Assembly: GCF_000024785.1 (NCBI RefSeq)
Contig: NC_013441.1
Coordinates: 2,418,001-2,482,000, forward strand
Direction of reading: 5' to 3'
Length of the DNA stretch: 64,000 nt
Source: Gordonia bronchialis DSM 43247
GTDB lineage: Bacteria; Actinomycetota; Actinomycetes; Mycobacteriales; Mycobacteriaceae
In this document: in pieces, positions 37,559-47,881 of the stretch
Layout of the letters: the number at the start of each line of letters is the position of its first letter
Position numbering within the stretch: position 1 is the first letter of the stretch
Made by a program: the position numbers and the translations under genes
The notes under the pieces: model-generated
Databases searched by the model: none
The model's input: the letters and a program-made list of their open reading frames with translations, nothing else
What the model was told of the DNA's origin: nothing

Positions 37559-38409
37559 GGGTTGCTGACGGCGAAGGTGTCGCACTTGTTCATGTCGCCG
37601 TACTGGTACCCGATGCCGAACCAGCGGGACCGCTGTGCCGCCGACCCGTGGGTCCAGCCCTCCTTGTTGGAGTTGGCCCCCTGGATCGAGTCGTCACCGA
37701 TGGCCCGTGCGGTCTGCCCGACGCGCTCGATGTCCTCGGCGGTGAGCGGCTTGAGCAGCGCGTCGCCGGTGCCGTCGTCGGCGTGGTTGGCCCACACCCC
37801 CGCGTAACAGTCCGCCTGCAATTCGATCCGCACCGATCCGGCGTTGCTGCCCTGTCCGTGCTGCAGGGCGCCGGTGAGATTCTGCACGTGGTGCCCGTAT
37901 TCGTGGGCCACGACGTACTCCTGGGACAGGGCGTCGTCGCTGCCGCCGAGCTGGCCCACCAGGACCTCGGAGAAGAAGGACGGATCGATGTAGACGGTCT
38001 GGTCGGCAGGGCAGTAGAACGGCCCGGTCGCCGACGTCGCGGCACCGCACCCGGTGTTCACCGACCCGGAGAAGATGTTCGTCTTGGGTGCCGTGTACCG
38101 GCTGTAGAGAGTGGGCCAGATGGTGTCGAGGCTCTTGGTGGTCGCCACGATGCGGCAGATCTCGTCGCCCTGATTGGCCATCTCGTAGGTGCATGAATCG
38201 ATGTGCTGCTGGATCTGGGCAGACCCGGTGGTGTTCTGTGTGGTGGTGCCGCCGCCCATGATCTGACCGGGGTTCACCCCGAACAACAGCGCCACGATGG
38301 TGATGATCAGACCGGCACCACCGCCGAGCGCGATGCGCCCGCCACCGCCGCCACCCCCGCCACCGGTGACGTTGCCGCTGCCGATCGAACCGCTGCCTTG
38401 GAAGGTCAC
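37555..38409 (-). CDS. Neutral zinc metallopeptidase (YpfJ family), membrane-anchored
   Basis: 284-residue putative neutral zinc metallopeptidase. A Gly-rich N-terminus ([15 protein letters not shown]) leads to one membrane helix (about 30-45, [13 protein letters not shown]). The extracellular domain has the zinc motif [12 protein letters not shown] (HExxH) and the family blocks [15 protein letters not shown] and [18 protein letters not shown] ending in MNKCDTF. Four cysteines suggest disulphides. Equivalent to M. tuberculosis Rv2575c by family and position. GTG 38409 is divergent from aspS across a 174-base gap in which I see no clear promoter. Confidence 0.9.
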   Translation of the reverse strand: MTFQGSGSIGSGNVTGGGGGGGGGRIALGGGAGLIITIVALLFGVNPGQIMGGGTTTQNTTGSAQIQQHIDSCTYEMANQGDEICRIVATTKSLDTIWPTLYSRYTAPKTNIFSGSVNTGCGAATSATGPFYCPADQTVYIDPSFFSEVLVGQLGGSDDALSQEYVVAHEYGHHVQNLTGALQHGQGSNAGSVRIELQADCYAGVWANHADDGTGDALLKPLTAEDIERVGQTARAIGDDSIQGANSNKEGWTHGSAAQRSRWFGIGYQYGDMNKCDTFAVSNP

Positions 38410-38583
38410 CCGTTGATTCTGGCATGCGCGAACCCGTTGGCTGTGGCTATCGGCGCCACCGCGGGCGGGTGGCCGGGTGCGGGGCGGACGGGCCGATGGG
38501 GCACCATTGCATCAGAGACCGGCGCGCCGTCGCAGGCTGCGCGCGCCGCATCGGTAGCTGTTCACTCCGGGAAGGACCCTTCT

Positions 38584-40386
38584 GTGCTCCGCACGCATTC
38601 CGCAGGTTCGCTTCGTCGCGCCGACGCGACGCAGACCGTCACCGTCGCCGGCTGGGTGGCGCGGCGTCGAGACCACGGCGGTGTGGTCTTCATCGACCTG
38701 CGCGACTCCACCGGGCTGGTGCAGGTGGTGTTCCGCGATGAGACCGTGGCTGCCGCCGCACATCGGCTGCGTGCCGAGTTCTGCGTCGCGGTGACCGGCG
38801 TGGTGGAGGTGCGTCCCGACGGCAGCGAGAACCCGAACCTGGCGTCGGGTGAGGTGGAGATCAACGCCACCGCACTCGAGGTCCTCAACGAGTCGGCACC
38901 GCTGCCGTTCCAGCTCGACGAGTCGCCGGGCGAGGAGACGCGGCTGCGCTACCGCTACCTCGATCTGCGCCGCGACGCCCCGAGCGCCGCGATCCGGCTG
39001 CGCTCGAAGGTCAACGCCGCCGCCCGCGGGGTGCTCGCCGCCCACGACTTCGTGGAGATCGAGACCCCCACCCTGACCCGCTCGACGCCCGAGGGTGCCC
39101 GTGACTTCCTGGTCCCGGCGCGTCTGCAGCCTGGCACGTTCTATGCGTTGCCGCAGAGTCCGCAGCTGTTCAAGCAGCTGCTCATGGTCGCCGGCATGGA
39201 GCGGTACTACCAGATCGCGCGGTGCTATCGCGACGAGGACTTCCGCGCCGACCGGCAACCCGAGTTCACCCAGCTCGACATCGAGATGAGCTTCGTCGAC
39301 CAGGACGACGTGATCGCGCTCGCCGAAGAGGTGGTCGCCGCCCTGTGGAAGCTGATCGGCGTGGAGATCACCACCCCGATCCCGCGGATGACCTACGCCG
39401 ACGCGATGCGTCGATTCGGTTCGGACAAGCCGGATCTGCGGTTCGGCATCGAACTGGTGGAATGCACCGAATTCTTCGCCGACACCCCGTTCCGCGTGTT
39501 CCAGGCGCCCTACGTGGGTGCCGTCGTCATGCCGGGTGGTGCGTCGCAGCCGCGTCGCCAGCTCGACGCCTGGCAGGAATGGGCCAAGCAGCGCGGCGCC
39601 AAGGGACTCGCATACGTGCTCGTCGGCGAGGACGGCACGCTGGGTGGACCGGTCGCCAAGAACCTCTCCGACGCCGAACGCGACGGGCTCGTGGCGCATG
39701 TCGGTGCGCAGCCCGGTGACTGCGTCTTCTTCGCGGCCGGGCCGGTCAAGGCCCAGCGCGCCCTGCTGGGCGCGGCGCGCGGTGAGATCGCGTCCCGGCT
39801 GGGCCTGATAAAGGATGATGAGTGGGCGTTCACCTGGGTGGTGGACGCGCCGCTGTTCGAACCGGCCGACGACGCCACCGCATCCGGTGACGTGGCGCTC
39901 GGAACCGGTGCCTGGACGGCGGTGCATCACGCGTTCACCGCACCCAAACCCGAGTCGGTGGACACCCTCGAGAGTGATCCGGGTGCCGCGCTGGCCTACG
40001 CCTACGACATCGTGTGCAACGGCAACGAGATCGGCGGCGGGTCGATCCGTATCCATCGCCGGGAGATCCAGGAACGCGTCTTCGAGATCATGGGCATCGG
40101 CCACGACGAGGCCCAGGAGAAGTTCGGGTTCCTCCTCGACGCCTTCGCCTTCGGGGCACCGCCGCACGGCGGCATCGCCTTCGGCTGGGATCGCATCGTC
40201 TCGCTGCTGGCCGGTGAACCGTCGATCCGTGAGGTGATCGCGTTCCCGAAGTCCGGTGGTGGTGTCGACCCGCTGACCGACGCGCCGGCGCCGATCACCC
40301 CCGAGCAGCGCAAGGAATCGGGCATCGACGCCAAGCCGGTGGTGCGCGAGAAGAAGAGTGAGCCGACGCCGGAACCGGCGGGCTAG
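38584..40386 (+). CDS. aspS: Aspartate--tRNA(Asp/Asn) ligase
   Basis: 600-residue bacterial-type class II AspRS. N-terminal anticodon-binding barrel ([20 protein letters not shown]), catalytic motif 1 around [16 protein letters not shown], motif 2 [20 protein letters not shown], the GAD insert domain in the middle (residues about 290-410), and motif 3 [14 protein letters not shown]. The bacterial GAD form in actinobacteria is usually nondiscriminating and paired with GatCAB for tRNA(Asn). GTG 38584 follows GGGAAGGA; earlier start codons in this frame lie in the divergent promoter region. The last 20 residues are a charged, Pro-rich tail. Confidence 0.96.
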   Translation: MLRTHSAGSLRRADATQTVTVAGWVARRRDHGGVVFIDLRDSTGLVQVVFRDETVAAAAHRLRAEFCVAVTGVVEVRPDGSENPNLASGEVEINATALEVLNESAPLPFQLDESPGEETRLRYRYLDLRRDAPSAAIRLRSKVNAAARGVLAAHDFVEIETPTLTRSTPEGARDFLVPARLQPGTFYALPQSPQLFKQLLMVAGMERYYQIARCYRDEDFRADRQPEFTQLDIEMSFVDQDDVIALAEEVVAALWKLIGVEITTPIPRMTYADAMRRFGSDKPDLRFGIELVECTEFFADTPFRVFQAPYVGAVVMPGGASQPRRQLDAWQEWAKQRGAKGLAYVLVGEDGTLGGPVAKNLSDAERDGLVAHVGAQPGDCVFFAAGPVKAQRALLGAARGEIASRLGLIKDDEWAFTWVVDAPLFEPADDATASGDVALGTGAWTAVHHAFTAPKPESVDTLESDPGAALAYAYDIVCNGNEIGGGSIRIHRREIQERVFEIMGIGHDEAQEKFGFLLDAFAFGAPPHGGIAFGWDRIVSLLAGEPSIREVIAFPKSGGGVDPLTDAPAPITPEQRKESGIDAKPVVREKKSEPTPEPAG

Positions 40387-40548
40387 GTCTTACGGGTAGG
40401 CCGGATCGCGCGGTGAGCGCGCCAGGGCGGGACGGGTGACGAACGTCGCCCGCCCGGCTCGCCGCCCATCCGGCACTGCCGGGCCATCTGTGATGAGATT
40501 TCTGACCATGGGTGCACGGTTGCGTGCCGGACTTCGGGAGGACGTCTC

Positions 40549-43500
40549 GTGACGATCAAGGTTGCACTGGAACACCGCACGAGCTACGCCTTCGACCGCC
40601 CGACGAAGATCTATCCGCACGTCGTCCGGCTGCGTCCGGCGCCGCACTCGCGGACGCCCATCGAGGCGTACTCGCTGCGCGTGGAGCCGGGCGAACACTT
40701 CCTGAACTGGCAGCAGGACGCCTTCAGCAACTATCTTGCGCGACTGGTGTTCCCGGAGCCCTCGACGTCGTTGTCGATCACGGTGAGCCTGGTGGCCGAT
40801 CTCACCTCGATCAACCCGTTCGACTTCTTCATCGAGGAGTGGGCCGAACACTACGGCTTCACCTACCCCGACGAATTGCGCGGGGATCTCGAGATCTTCC
40901 TCCGGCCGGTGGGCGTGGCCGAGGGCGAGTTCGCCGGGGCGCCGGTGCATCCGTCGATCGCGGCGTTCGCGGCCGAGCACCGCCCGGTCGGCAAGGTGCG
41001 CATCATCGACTTCCTGGTCGCGCTCAACCAGGCGGTCCGTGATGCCGTCGGATACACCGTGCGCCTCGAATCCGGGGTCCAGACACCGGAATTCACGTTG
41101 TCGAGTGCGATCGGGTCCTGCCGGGACTCGGCGTGGCTGCTGGTGGCGCTGCTGCGCGAACTCGGCCTGGCCGCGAGATTCGTCTCCGGCTACCTGGTGC
41201 AGCTGGCCTCGGACGTGAAATCGCTCGACGGCCCGTCCGGGCCGGACGCCGACTTCACCGATCTGCACGCCTGGACCGAGGTGTACCTGCCCGGCGCCGG
41301 CTGGGTCGGCATGGATCCCACCTCCGGGCTGTTCGCCGGCGAGGGGCACATCCCGCTCGCCGCCACCCCGAATCCCGTTGGCGCAGCACCGATCACCGGT
41401 TCGACCGGACCGTGCCACGCCACCCTGGACTTCGCCAACACGGTCACCCGGTTCCACGAGGACCCCCGCGTCACACTGCCGTACACGCCGGATCAATGGG
41501 ATCGCGTGGTCGCGCTCGGCGCCAAGGTGGACGGGCTGATGGAACGCCGGGACGTGCGTCTGACCATGGGTGGCGAACCCACTTTCGTGTCCATCGACAA
41601 CCAGACCGACGCCGAATGGACCACCGCCGCCGACGGCCCGCACAAACGTCTGCTCGCCTCGCGGCTCGCCGAACGCCTGCGCCGGTCATATGCGCCCACC
41701 GGTCTGGTGCAGCGCAGCCAGGGCAAGTGGTATCCGGGGGAACCATTGCCGCGCTGGCAGATTGCGCTGTTCTGGCGTGCCGACGGGGAGCCGATCTGGC
41801 GTCGGCCCGAGTTGCTGGCCGATCCGTGGGAGAGTGCCGAGGACTGCGAAGCAGGTATCGAGCTTGAGACCTCGGGCCCGGACCCCGCCGAGACCGGTGA
41901 CCCCGCGCCCGCGCAGAAACTGCTCACGTCCTTCGCCGAATCCCTCGGGTTGCCCGTCGGCCAGGTGATGGCGGCCTATGAGGATCCGCTGGTGCGGATG
42001 GGGGAGCTGGCCGCATTGCCGCCGGGCGGGCCGTCGGCGGACCCGACGGTGCAGACCGCCCGCGCCGCGGCGCTGGCGGCCGTGGCCGCCGAGGCCGGTG
42101 ACGACGAGGATCTCGACCTGCCCGCCGATTCGAGCGCGGCACGTGAGGCATTGCTGGCCCGACTGGACGCAGCGGTCACCGAACCCACCGCCTACGTTCT
42201 GCCCCTGAGCCGCTCCGAAGACGGCACCGCCTGGCAGAGCGCCCGATGGACGATGCGGCGCGGACGGCTGGTGCTGACGCCGGGGACTTCGCCGGCCGGT
42301 CTGCGGCTGCCGCTGAACTCGCTGTCGTGGGGGCCGGCGCCGACGTTCTTCGAGGCGGATCCCTCGGCCCGCCCGGACGACCTGCCGGCCGACCCGGCGC
42401 TTGCCCTCGGGCATCGCGTGGTGCCGGCCGACGCGGAGGAGTTCCTGCCGCGCACGGCGCTGGTCGCCGAGGTGCGTGGCGGCCGGTTGCACGTGTTCAT
42501 GCCGCCCACCTCCGAACTCGAGGAGTTCCTGGCGATGGTCGGTCTCGTGGAGGACGCCGCGGCTGCCATCGACACGCCGGTCGTCGTGGAGGGCTACGGA
42601 CCACCCGCCGATGGTCGCATCACCAGCCTCACGGTGACCCCGGACCCGGGCGTCATCGAGGTGAACATCCAGCCGACGAGCAGCTTCGCCGAGCAGTCGG
42701 AACTCCTCGAATCCCTCTACGACCACGCCCGGCACGTCCGGTTGGGGACCGAGAGCTTCGACCTCGACGGCAGTCATGGCGGAACCGGCGGCGGCAACCA
42801 CATCACGCTGGGCGGGACCACACCCGCCGACTCGCCGATGCTGCGCCGTCCGGACCTGCTGGTGTCGATGCTCACCTACTGGCAGCGGCATCCGTCGCTG
42901 TCGTACCTGTTCTCCGGGAAGTTCGTCGGCACCACCTCACAGGCGCCGCGGGCCGACGAGGGTCGCGAGTCGGCCCTCTACGAGATGGAGATCGCCTTCG
43001 CCGAGATCGACCGGCTCTCGGCGAAGGGCGAGTTCGGCGGGACGGCGGAGGCACCCCCGAACCCGTGGGTCACCGACCGCGCACTGCGTCATCTGCTGAC
43101 CGACATCACCGGCAACACCCACCGCGCCGAATTCTGCATCGACAAGCTCTACAGCCCGGAATCCGCGCGCGGCCGGCTCGGTCTGCTGGAACTGCGCGCC
43201 TTCGAGATGCCGCCGCACCACCGGATGGCCATGGTGCAGTCGCTGCTGGTGCGTTGCCTGGTGTCGTGGTTCTGGGAGAACCCGTACCGGGCCAGGCTGA
43301 TCCGCCACGGTGCCGACCTGCACGGCAAGCATCTGTTGCCGCACTACGTGATCGCCGACATCGCCGCCGTCGCCGAGGAACTGCGTGAGGCGGGGTATCC
43401 CTTCGACACCGCTTGGCTCGATCCGTTCACCGAGTTCCGGTTCCCGCGACTGGGCACGGTGCAGATCCGCGACCAGGAGGTGGAACTGCGCGGCGCCATC

Positions 43501-44016
43501 GAGCCGTGGAACACCCTCGGTGAGGAGTCCACCGGCACCGGCACAGCGCGCTACGTCGACTCGTCGATCGAACGTGTGCAGGTGCGGGTGCTCGGTGGTG
43601 AGGACGACCGGTACCTGCTCACCTGCAACGGGCACCCCATCCCGTTGCGCGCCACCGGGCGGACCGGGGAGCGGGTCGCCGGAATCCGGTTCCGCGCGTG
43701 GCAGCCGCCGAGTGCGCTGCATCCGACGATCTCCATCGACACCCCACTCACCTTCGACCTGGTGGACACCGTCAACAGCCGGTCCGTGGGCGGCGCCACC
43801 TATCACGTGGTGCACCCGGGTGGCCGCGCCTATGACCGGCCGCCGGTGAACGCCGTGGAGGCCGAGTCCCGCCGCAACGGACGGTTCGAGTCGACCGGTC
43901 ACACGTCGGGCTTCGTCGACGTCGGCCTGCTCCGCGAACGGCAGGCGCGGCTGGCCACCGACTACGGGGTCCCCGGCATCCTGGATCTGCGACGGGCACG
44001 TACAGTTCTCCGGTGA
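40549..44016 (+). CDS. Transglutaminase-like/DUF2126 protein (Rv2566-like)
   Basis: 1155-residue protein. An N-terminal bacterial transglutaminase-like part begins VALEHRTSYAFDRPTKIYPH; the papain-type triad is visible as Cys in SAIGSCRDSAWLLVALL (about 189), His in DLHAWTEVYLPG (about 239) and Asp in GMDPTSG. From about residue 310 onward is the large DUF2126 region (RLTMGGEPTFVSIDN, EGYGPPADGRITSL, GGTGGGNHITLGG, HRAEFCIDKLYSPES), which has a glutamine-synthetase/amidoligase-like feel by family. GTG 40549 follows GGGAGGA. GTGA-coupled to the ATP-grasp gene and then to a second transglutaminase. Such clusters are predicted peptide-ligating or crosslinking systems; substrate unknown. Confidence 0.88.
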   Translation: MTIKVALEHRTSYAFDRPTKIYPHVVRLRPAPHSRTPIEAYSLRVEPGEHFLNWQQDAFSNYLARLVFPEPSTSLSITVSLVADLTSINPFDFFIEEWAEHYGFTYPDELRGDLEIFLRPVGVAEGEFAGAPVHPSIAAFAAEHRPVGKVRIIDFLVALNQAVRDAVGYTVRLESGVQTPEFTLSSAIGSCRDSAWLLVALLRELGLAARFVSGYLVQLASDVKSLDGPSGPDADFTDLHAWTEVYLPGAGWVGMDPTSGLFAGEGHIPLAATPNPVGAAPITGSTGPCHATLDFANTVTRFHEDPRVTLPYTPDQWDRVVALGAKVDGLMERRDVRLTMGGEPTFVSIDNQTDAEWTTAADGPHKRLLASRLAERLRRSYAPTGLVQRSQGKWYPGEPLPRWQIALFWRADGEPIWRRPELLADPWESAEDCEAGIELETSGPDPAETGDPAPAQKLLTSFAESLGLPVGQVMAAYEDPLVRMGELAALPPGGPSADPTVQTARAAALAAVAAEAGDDEDLDLPADSSAAREALLARLDAAVTEPTAYVLPLSRSEDGTAWQSARWTMRRGRLVLTPGTSPAGLRLPLNSLSWGPAPTFFEADPSARPDDLPADPALALGHRVVPADAEEFLPRTALVAEVRGGRLHVFMPPTSELEEFLAMVGLVEDAAAAIDTPVVVEGYGPPADGRITSLTVTPDPGVIEVNIQPTSSFAEQSELLESLYDHARHVRLGTESFDLDGSHGGTGGGNHITLGGTTPADSPMLRRPDLLVSMLTYWQRHPSLSYLFSGKFVGTTSQAPRADEGRESALYEMEIAFAEIDRLSAKGEFGGTAEAPPNPWVTDRALRHLLTDITGNTHRAEFCIDKLYSPESARGRLGLLELRAFEMPPHHRMAMVQSLLVRCLVSWFWENPYRARLIRHGADLHGKHLLPHYVIADIAAVAEELREAGYPFDTAWLDPFTEFRFPRLGTVQIRDQEVELRGAIEPWNTLGEESTGTGTARYVDSSIERVQVRVLGGEDDRYLLTCNGHPIPLRATGRTGERVAGIRFRAWQPPSALHPTISIDTPLTFDLVDTVNSRSVGGATYHVVHPGGRAYDRPPVNAVEAESRRNGRFESTGHTSGFVDVGLLRERQARLATDYGVPGILDLRRARTVLR

Positions 44017-46772
44017 CTGTTTCGTCGGGTGAGACTCCCGGGGTGTTCGATCGGTACCGCGCCGACGGCTACACCCTCTTCGACGTCGAACAGTTCGCCG
44101 GTGGCGGCGCGGCGCGTACGAATCCCGGTGTTACAGCGCTCAATCCCGGTGGGCACTACGACGAGATGCTCGACGCGCACGGTTCGGTACGACCCGCCTG
44201 GGAGGAACTGGCCGCCGGATACCGGCTGCGTGGTGACGCCCGGCTGCGGGTGGCCGCCGACCGTCTCGCGACCGCCGTCAGCGACGACGGGGTCATCTAC
44301 AACCACTTCGACGGCACCCGGACGGTGGCCCGCGACTGGCAGATCGACGCCGTCCCGCTGATCGTCGACGGGGTGCAGTGGGCGGCCCTGGAGAAGGCGC
44401 TGGCCCAGCGGTCGATGCTCCTCGACCTGCTGCTGCGCGATCTCTACCGTGATCAGCGCACCATCAGTGCCGGGCTGATCGCGCCGGAGATGGTGTTCGG
44501 CCATCCCGGATACATCCGTAAGGCCGCGCGCCTCGAGGTGTCCGGCCCGCACGCCCTGTTCCTGCACGCCGCCGACATCGCCCGGACCCCGGACGGACGC
44601 TTCGTCGTCTACGCCGACCGCACCCAGGCTCCCTCGGGCATCGGTTTCGCCATCGCGGATCGCCGTCTTCTGTCACGTACCTATCCGCAGTTGCTCCGGT
44701 CATGTGCGCCGCGTCCGATGGCCACCTTCGCCCAGACACTGCGCCTGGCGCTGTTCGACTACGCGCCGGCCGGCGTCGACGATCCGACGGTCGCCGTGCT
44801 GAGTCCCGGCAGCATGTCGGAGACCGCGTTCGACCAGGCCTACCTCGCATCGGTCCTCGGCTTTCCGCTGGTGGAGGGCGCCGACCTGACGGTCCGCGAC
44901 GGTGCGGTCTACATGCGGTCGCTGGGCCGGTTCAAGCGTGTGGACGTGCTGCTGCGCCGGGTCGACGCCGCCTACGCGGACCCGCTGGACCTGCGCACCG
45001 ACTCCCGGCTGGGCGTGGCGGGCCTCGTGGAGGCCATCTCGCGCGGCAATGTCACCGTGGTCAACACCCTGGGCAGCGGCGTGCTGGAGAACCCGGCGCT
45101 GCACACGGTGCTCGAGCGGGTGGCCCCCGCCCTGCTCGACGAGGAACTCGCACTCGGTTCGGTCGCCACCTACTGGGCCGGTGACGATCTGCAGCGCTCG
45201 CACATGGTCGCGGATCTGACCGGCCTGGTGCTCACCAACATACGCACCGGTGAGGAACACATCGGCGGTCTCGCCGACGCCGCCACCCGCGACACGCTGG
45301 TGCGTCGCCTGCACGCCGAGACGTGGCAGTGGGTGGGCCGCTCGCTGGAGAAGTTCTCGGTGGCGCCGACGATGACCCCCGGCGTGCTGCCCGCGCGGCC
45401 GGGGTCGGCGGTCCGCGCGGCGCCGGTCTCGTTGCGTGCGTTCAGCGTCGCGCAGGGGCCGACCTACGCGGTGATGCCCGGCGGACTCGGATCGGTGCTG
45501 GCCGACGGACTCGAAGGCGCGGCGCTGCACGCCGTCGCCGCCAAGGACGTGTGGGTGACCAGCGCCGAGGGCGGCCACGTCTCGCGTCGGTCGGAGACCA
45601 GGACCGAGCCGGCGCAGGAGGTCGCCGTCATCCGGACCGGACGGCCGGCGGGTCGCGGCTACTCCGATGTGGCGGCCGCAGCGAGTCCGCGCGTACTCGC
45701 CGACCTGTTCTGGTTCGGCCGGTACGGCGAGCGCACCGAGTTGGTGACCCGGATGGCCAAGGTGGCCCGGGAGCGCTACCAGGATTTCCAGTACCGCCCG
45801 TGGATGAGCGGGACGGCGGCGGTGCCGTTGCTGCTGCACGCCGTGGCCACCGTCACCGGGACCGCACGCTATCTGGCGACGGCCGATCTGCTCGACGGTC
45901 TGCAGTCCGCCGGCCAGGTCGACGAGGGCATCGTGAAGATCACCGACCTCACCGTCGCCCGAACCGTGCCCGGCACCGTGGCGCATTCGGTGGACCGGCT
46001 GGTCACCACGGTGCGCGCGGTGCGTGACCAGATGTCGACGAGCACCTGGATGGTGCTGACCCCGGTGGAGCGCGCGGTGGAGTCGTTGACGCGCCAGGTG
46101 AGCCGGGCGCGAGCCGGATCCGCGCAGCCGGGGTCCGGGGACATCCTGGGCGACCCCGCCCTGGACCTCGGACCCGATCTCGGGCGCACCCACGAGGAGA
46201 TCCTGCACGGTGTGCTGGCCCTGTCCGGTCTGCAATCGGAATCGATGGTGCACGATGCGGGCTGGATGTTCATGGACGTGGGCCGGCGCATCGAGCGGGT
46301 GATCACGCTGGCCGACCTGACCGTCGCGATGTTCGGGCAGTCGCGCGACATCGACGTCGAGCAGTCCCTGCTGGAGTCGTATCTGACGGCCAACGAGTCG
46401 TCGGTCATCTATCGGCGCCGCAACCGCGGTCTGTATCAGCTGGCCTCGGTTGCCGAACTACTGCTGTTCGACGAGACCAATCCCCGGTCGATGATCTTCC
46501 AGCTCGACCGGATCAGGTACGACCTGCAGTCCGTGCCGGAGACCCTGCGGTCGGCGGGATGCGAACGGGCCGTGGAGGAGATGATCGCCGAGTTGCGGCG
46601 CAGTGATCCCGCCGATCTGGTGCACGTCGACGCCCAGCACAACCGCTCCGATCTGCGCGAGCTGATGACCACGCTGCGCGACGCCGCGCGTGACCTGTCC
46701 GACCTGTTGACCCGCACCCGGTTCGCGCCGCCGCATCAGGCCCAGCCGATCTGGGGTGGAGGGGAGTCATGA
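44013..46772 (+). CDS. Circularly permuted ATP-grasp / alpha-E (DUF403) fusion protein
   Basis: 919-residue two-part protein. Residues about 60-530 form the circularly permuted ATP-grasp domain (DUF404/407: LLLRDLYRDQRTISAGLI, VFGHPGYIRKAARLEVSG, VAVLSPGSMSETAFDQAY, and DVLLRRVDAAYADPLDLRTD). Residues about 560-915 form the all-helical alpha-E domain (DUF403: FWFGRYGERTELVTRMAKV, MDVGRRIERVITLADLTVAM, SSVIYRRRNRGLYQL). The ATP-grasp fold forms amide-type bonds via acyl phosphate. The two halves are separate genes in many bacteria and fused here, as in Rv2567. GTG 44013 and the ATGA at the end couple it to both neighbours. Confidence 0.88.
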   Translation: MTVSSGETPGVFDRYRADGYTLFDVEQFAGGGAARTNPGVTALNPGGHYDEMLDAHGSVRPAWEELAAGYRLRGDARLRVAADRLATAVSDDGVIYNHFDGTRTVARDWQIDAVPLIVDGVQWAALEKALAQRSMLLDLLLRDLYRDQRTISAGLIAPEMVFGHPGYIRKAARLEVSGPHALFLHAADIARTPDGRFVVYADRTQAPSGIGFAIADRRLLSRTYPQLLRSCAPRPMATFAQTLRLALFDYAPAGVDDPTVAVLSPGSMSETAFDQAYLASVLGFPLVEGADLTVRDGAVYMRSLGRFKRVDVLLRRVDAAYADPLDLRTDSRLGVAGLVEAISRGNVTVVNTLGSGVLENPALHTVLERVAPALLDEELALGSVATYWAGDDLQRSHMVADLTGLVLTNIRTGEEHIGGLADAATRDTLVRRLHAETWQWVGRSLEKFSVAPTMTPGVLPARPGSAVRAAPVSLRAFSVAQGPTYAVMPGGLGSVLADGLEGAALHAVAAKDVWVTSAEGGHVSRRSETRTEPAQEVAVIRTGRPAGRGYSDVAAAASPRVLADLFWFGRYGERTELVTRMAKVARERYQDFQYRPWMSGTAAVPLLLHAVATVTGTARYLATADLLDGLQSAGQVDEGIVKITDLTVARTVPGTVAHSVDRLVTTVRAVRDQMSTSTWMVLTPVERAVESLTRQVSRARAGSAQPGSGDILGDPALDLGPDLGRTHEEILHGVLALSGLQSESMVHDAGWMFMDVGRRIERVITLADLTVAMFGQSRDIDVEQSLLESYLTANESSVIYRRRNRGLYQLASVAELLLFDETNPRSMIFQLDRIRYDLQSVPETLRSAGCERAVEEMIAELRRSDPADLVHVDAQHNRSDLRELMTTLRDAARDLSDLLTRTRFAPPHQAQPIWGGGES

Positions 46773-47719
46773 CCGCAGTCGCCGACGTACCGGCCGGTGG
46801 GTCCGTGCGCCGCTACCGGGTGGTGCACCGCACCTGTTACATCTACGACGACGAGGTGTCGTCGTCCTATGGCCGCTGCTATTTGACTCCTCGCGACCTG
46901 CCGCAGCAGCGGGTGCACAGCTCGGAGGTGAGGATCGACCCGGAACCCGATGACCGTTCCACCGGGGTCGACGTGTACGGCAACAACGACACGTACTTCC
47001 ACGTCCGGACCCCGCATCGGGCGCTCGAGGTGACCGCCGTGTCGGTGGTAGAGGTGGATCCCGTCGATACGCAGCTGCTGTTGAGTCCGGAGGCGCGGGC
47101 GCCGTGGGAACGGGCCCGCCCCGCGGAGTCGGGTGCGCTGGCGGCCGAGTTCGTCCTCGACCTCGACCCGCCGGAGATCACCGACGCGGTCGTCGACTAC
47201 GCCGCGACCGTGTTCACGCCGGGCCGGCCGCTGATCGAGGCGGTGACCGACCTGACGACGCGAATCCACCACGACTTCACCTACCGCTCCGGGTCCACCG
47301 CGATCAGCACCCGGGTGGACACCGTGATGGAGCGCCGGGTGGGTGTGTGTCAGGATTTCGCGCGGGTCGCGATCGCCTGTCTGCGTTCGGTCGGCCTGGC
47401 CGCCCGCTACGAATCGGGGTACCTCGCCACCGACCCGCCGCCCGGCCGGGAACGGATCTTCGGCGCCGATGCCAGTCACGCGTGGGCGGCGGTGTGGATG
47501 CCGGGGGACCGCTGGCTGGCCTTCGACCCGACCAACGACAAGCTGGTCGACGAGCGTCACGTCACCGTGGCGTGGGGCCGGGACTACGACGACGTGCCGC
47601 CCCTGCGCGGGGTCATCTACACCGAGTCCAAGAAGAGCCGCATCGACGTGTCGGTGGATGTCAGCCCCCTCGGACCAGACGGTCCCGACGCGGGCGGCGA
47701 GGTGGCCGCGCGTTCTTGA
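46769..47719 (+). CDS. Transglutaminase family protein (Rv2569c-like)
   Basis: 316-residue cytosolic transglutaminase-like cysteine enzyme. N-terminal beta region (RYRVVHRTCYIYDDEVSSSY), then the core with Cys in RRVGVCQDFARVAIACLR (about 192), His in DASHAWAAVWMPGD (about 236) and Asp in AFDPTND. No signal peptide. Triad complete, so it may act as a peptidase, amidase or crosslinker. ATG 46769 overlaps the ATP-grasp stop. Third gene of the coupled set; mycobacteria keep the same families nearby. Confidence 0.88.
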   Translation: MTAVADVPAGGSVRRYRVVHRTCYIYDDEVSSSYGRCYLTPRDLPQQRVHSSEVRIDPEPDDRSTGVDVYGNNDTYFHVRTPHRALEVTAVSVVEVDPVDTQLLLSPEARAPWERARPAESGALAAEFVLDLDPPEITDAVVDYAATVFTPGRPLIEAVTDLTTRIHHDFTYRSGSTAISTRVDTVMERRVGVCQDFARVAIACLRSVGLAARYESGYLATDPPPGRERIFGADASHAWAAVWMPGDRWLAFDPTNDKLVDERHVTVAWGRDYDDVPPLRGVIYTESKKSRIDVSVDVSPLGPDGPDAGGEVAARS

Positions 47720-47881
47720 GCGTCGTCGCGCAACTGCGCGGGTCGTCTGTTTGACGGACGCGATCGTCCTTGTGCGCCTACGGGTTTCCGCAGGAACGGG
47801 TCTTTGCCACCGAAAACCATACTGCAGTTGGGACAAGAGCGGTGACGTTCGTCAGAGCGATTGGGTAGGTTGGTTGACAAC

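Noticed and set aside
35972..37807. 611-codon open frame on the plus strand opposite the DUF885 gene
   Set aside because: It is the antisense of a well-supported DUF885 protein; the translation is Arg/Gly/Asp-rich without family motifs, as expected from GC-rich DNA.
38512..40167. 551-codon minus-strand frame opposite aspS
   Set aside because: Antisense of aspS; composition (Arg, Gly, Glu, His) is typical of a shadow frame.
44700..46253. 517-codon minus-strand frame opposite the ATP-grasp/alpha-E gene
   Set aside because: Shadow of a gene with clear domain motifs and coupled neighbours.
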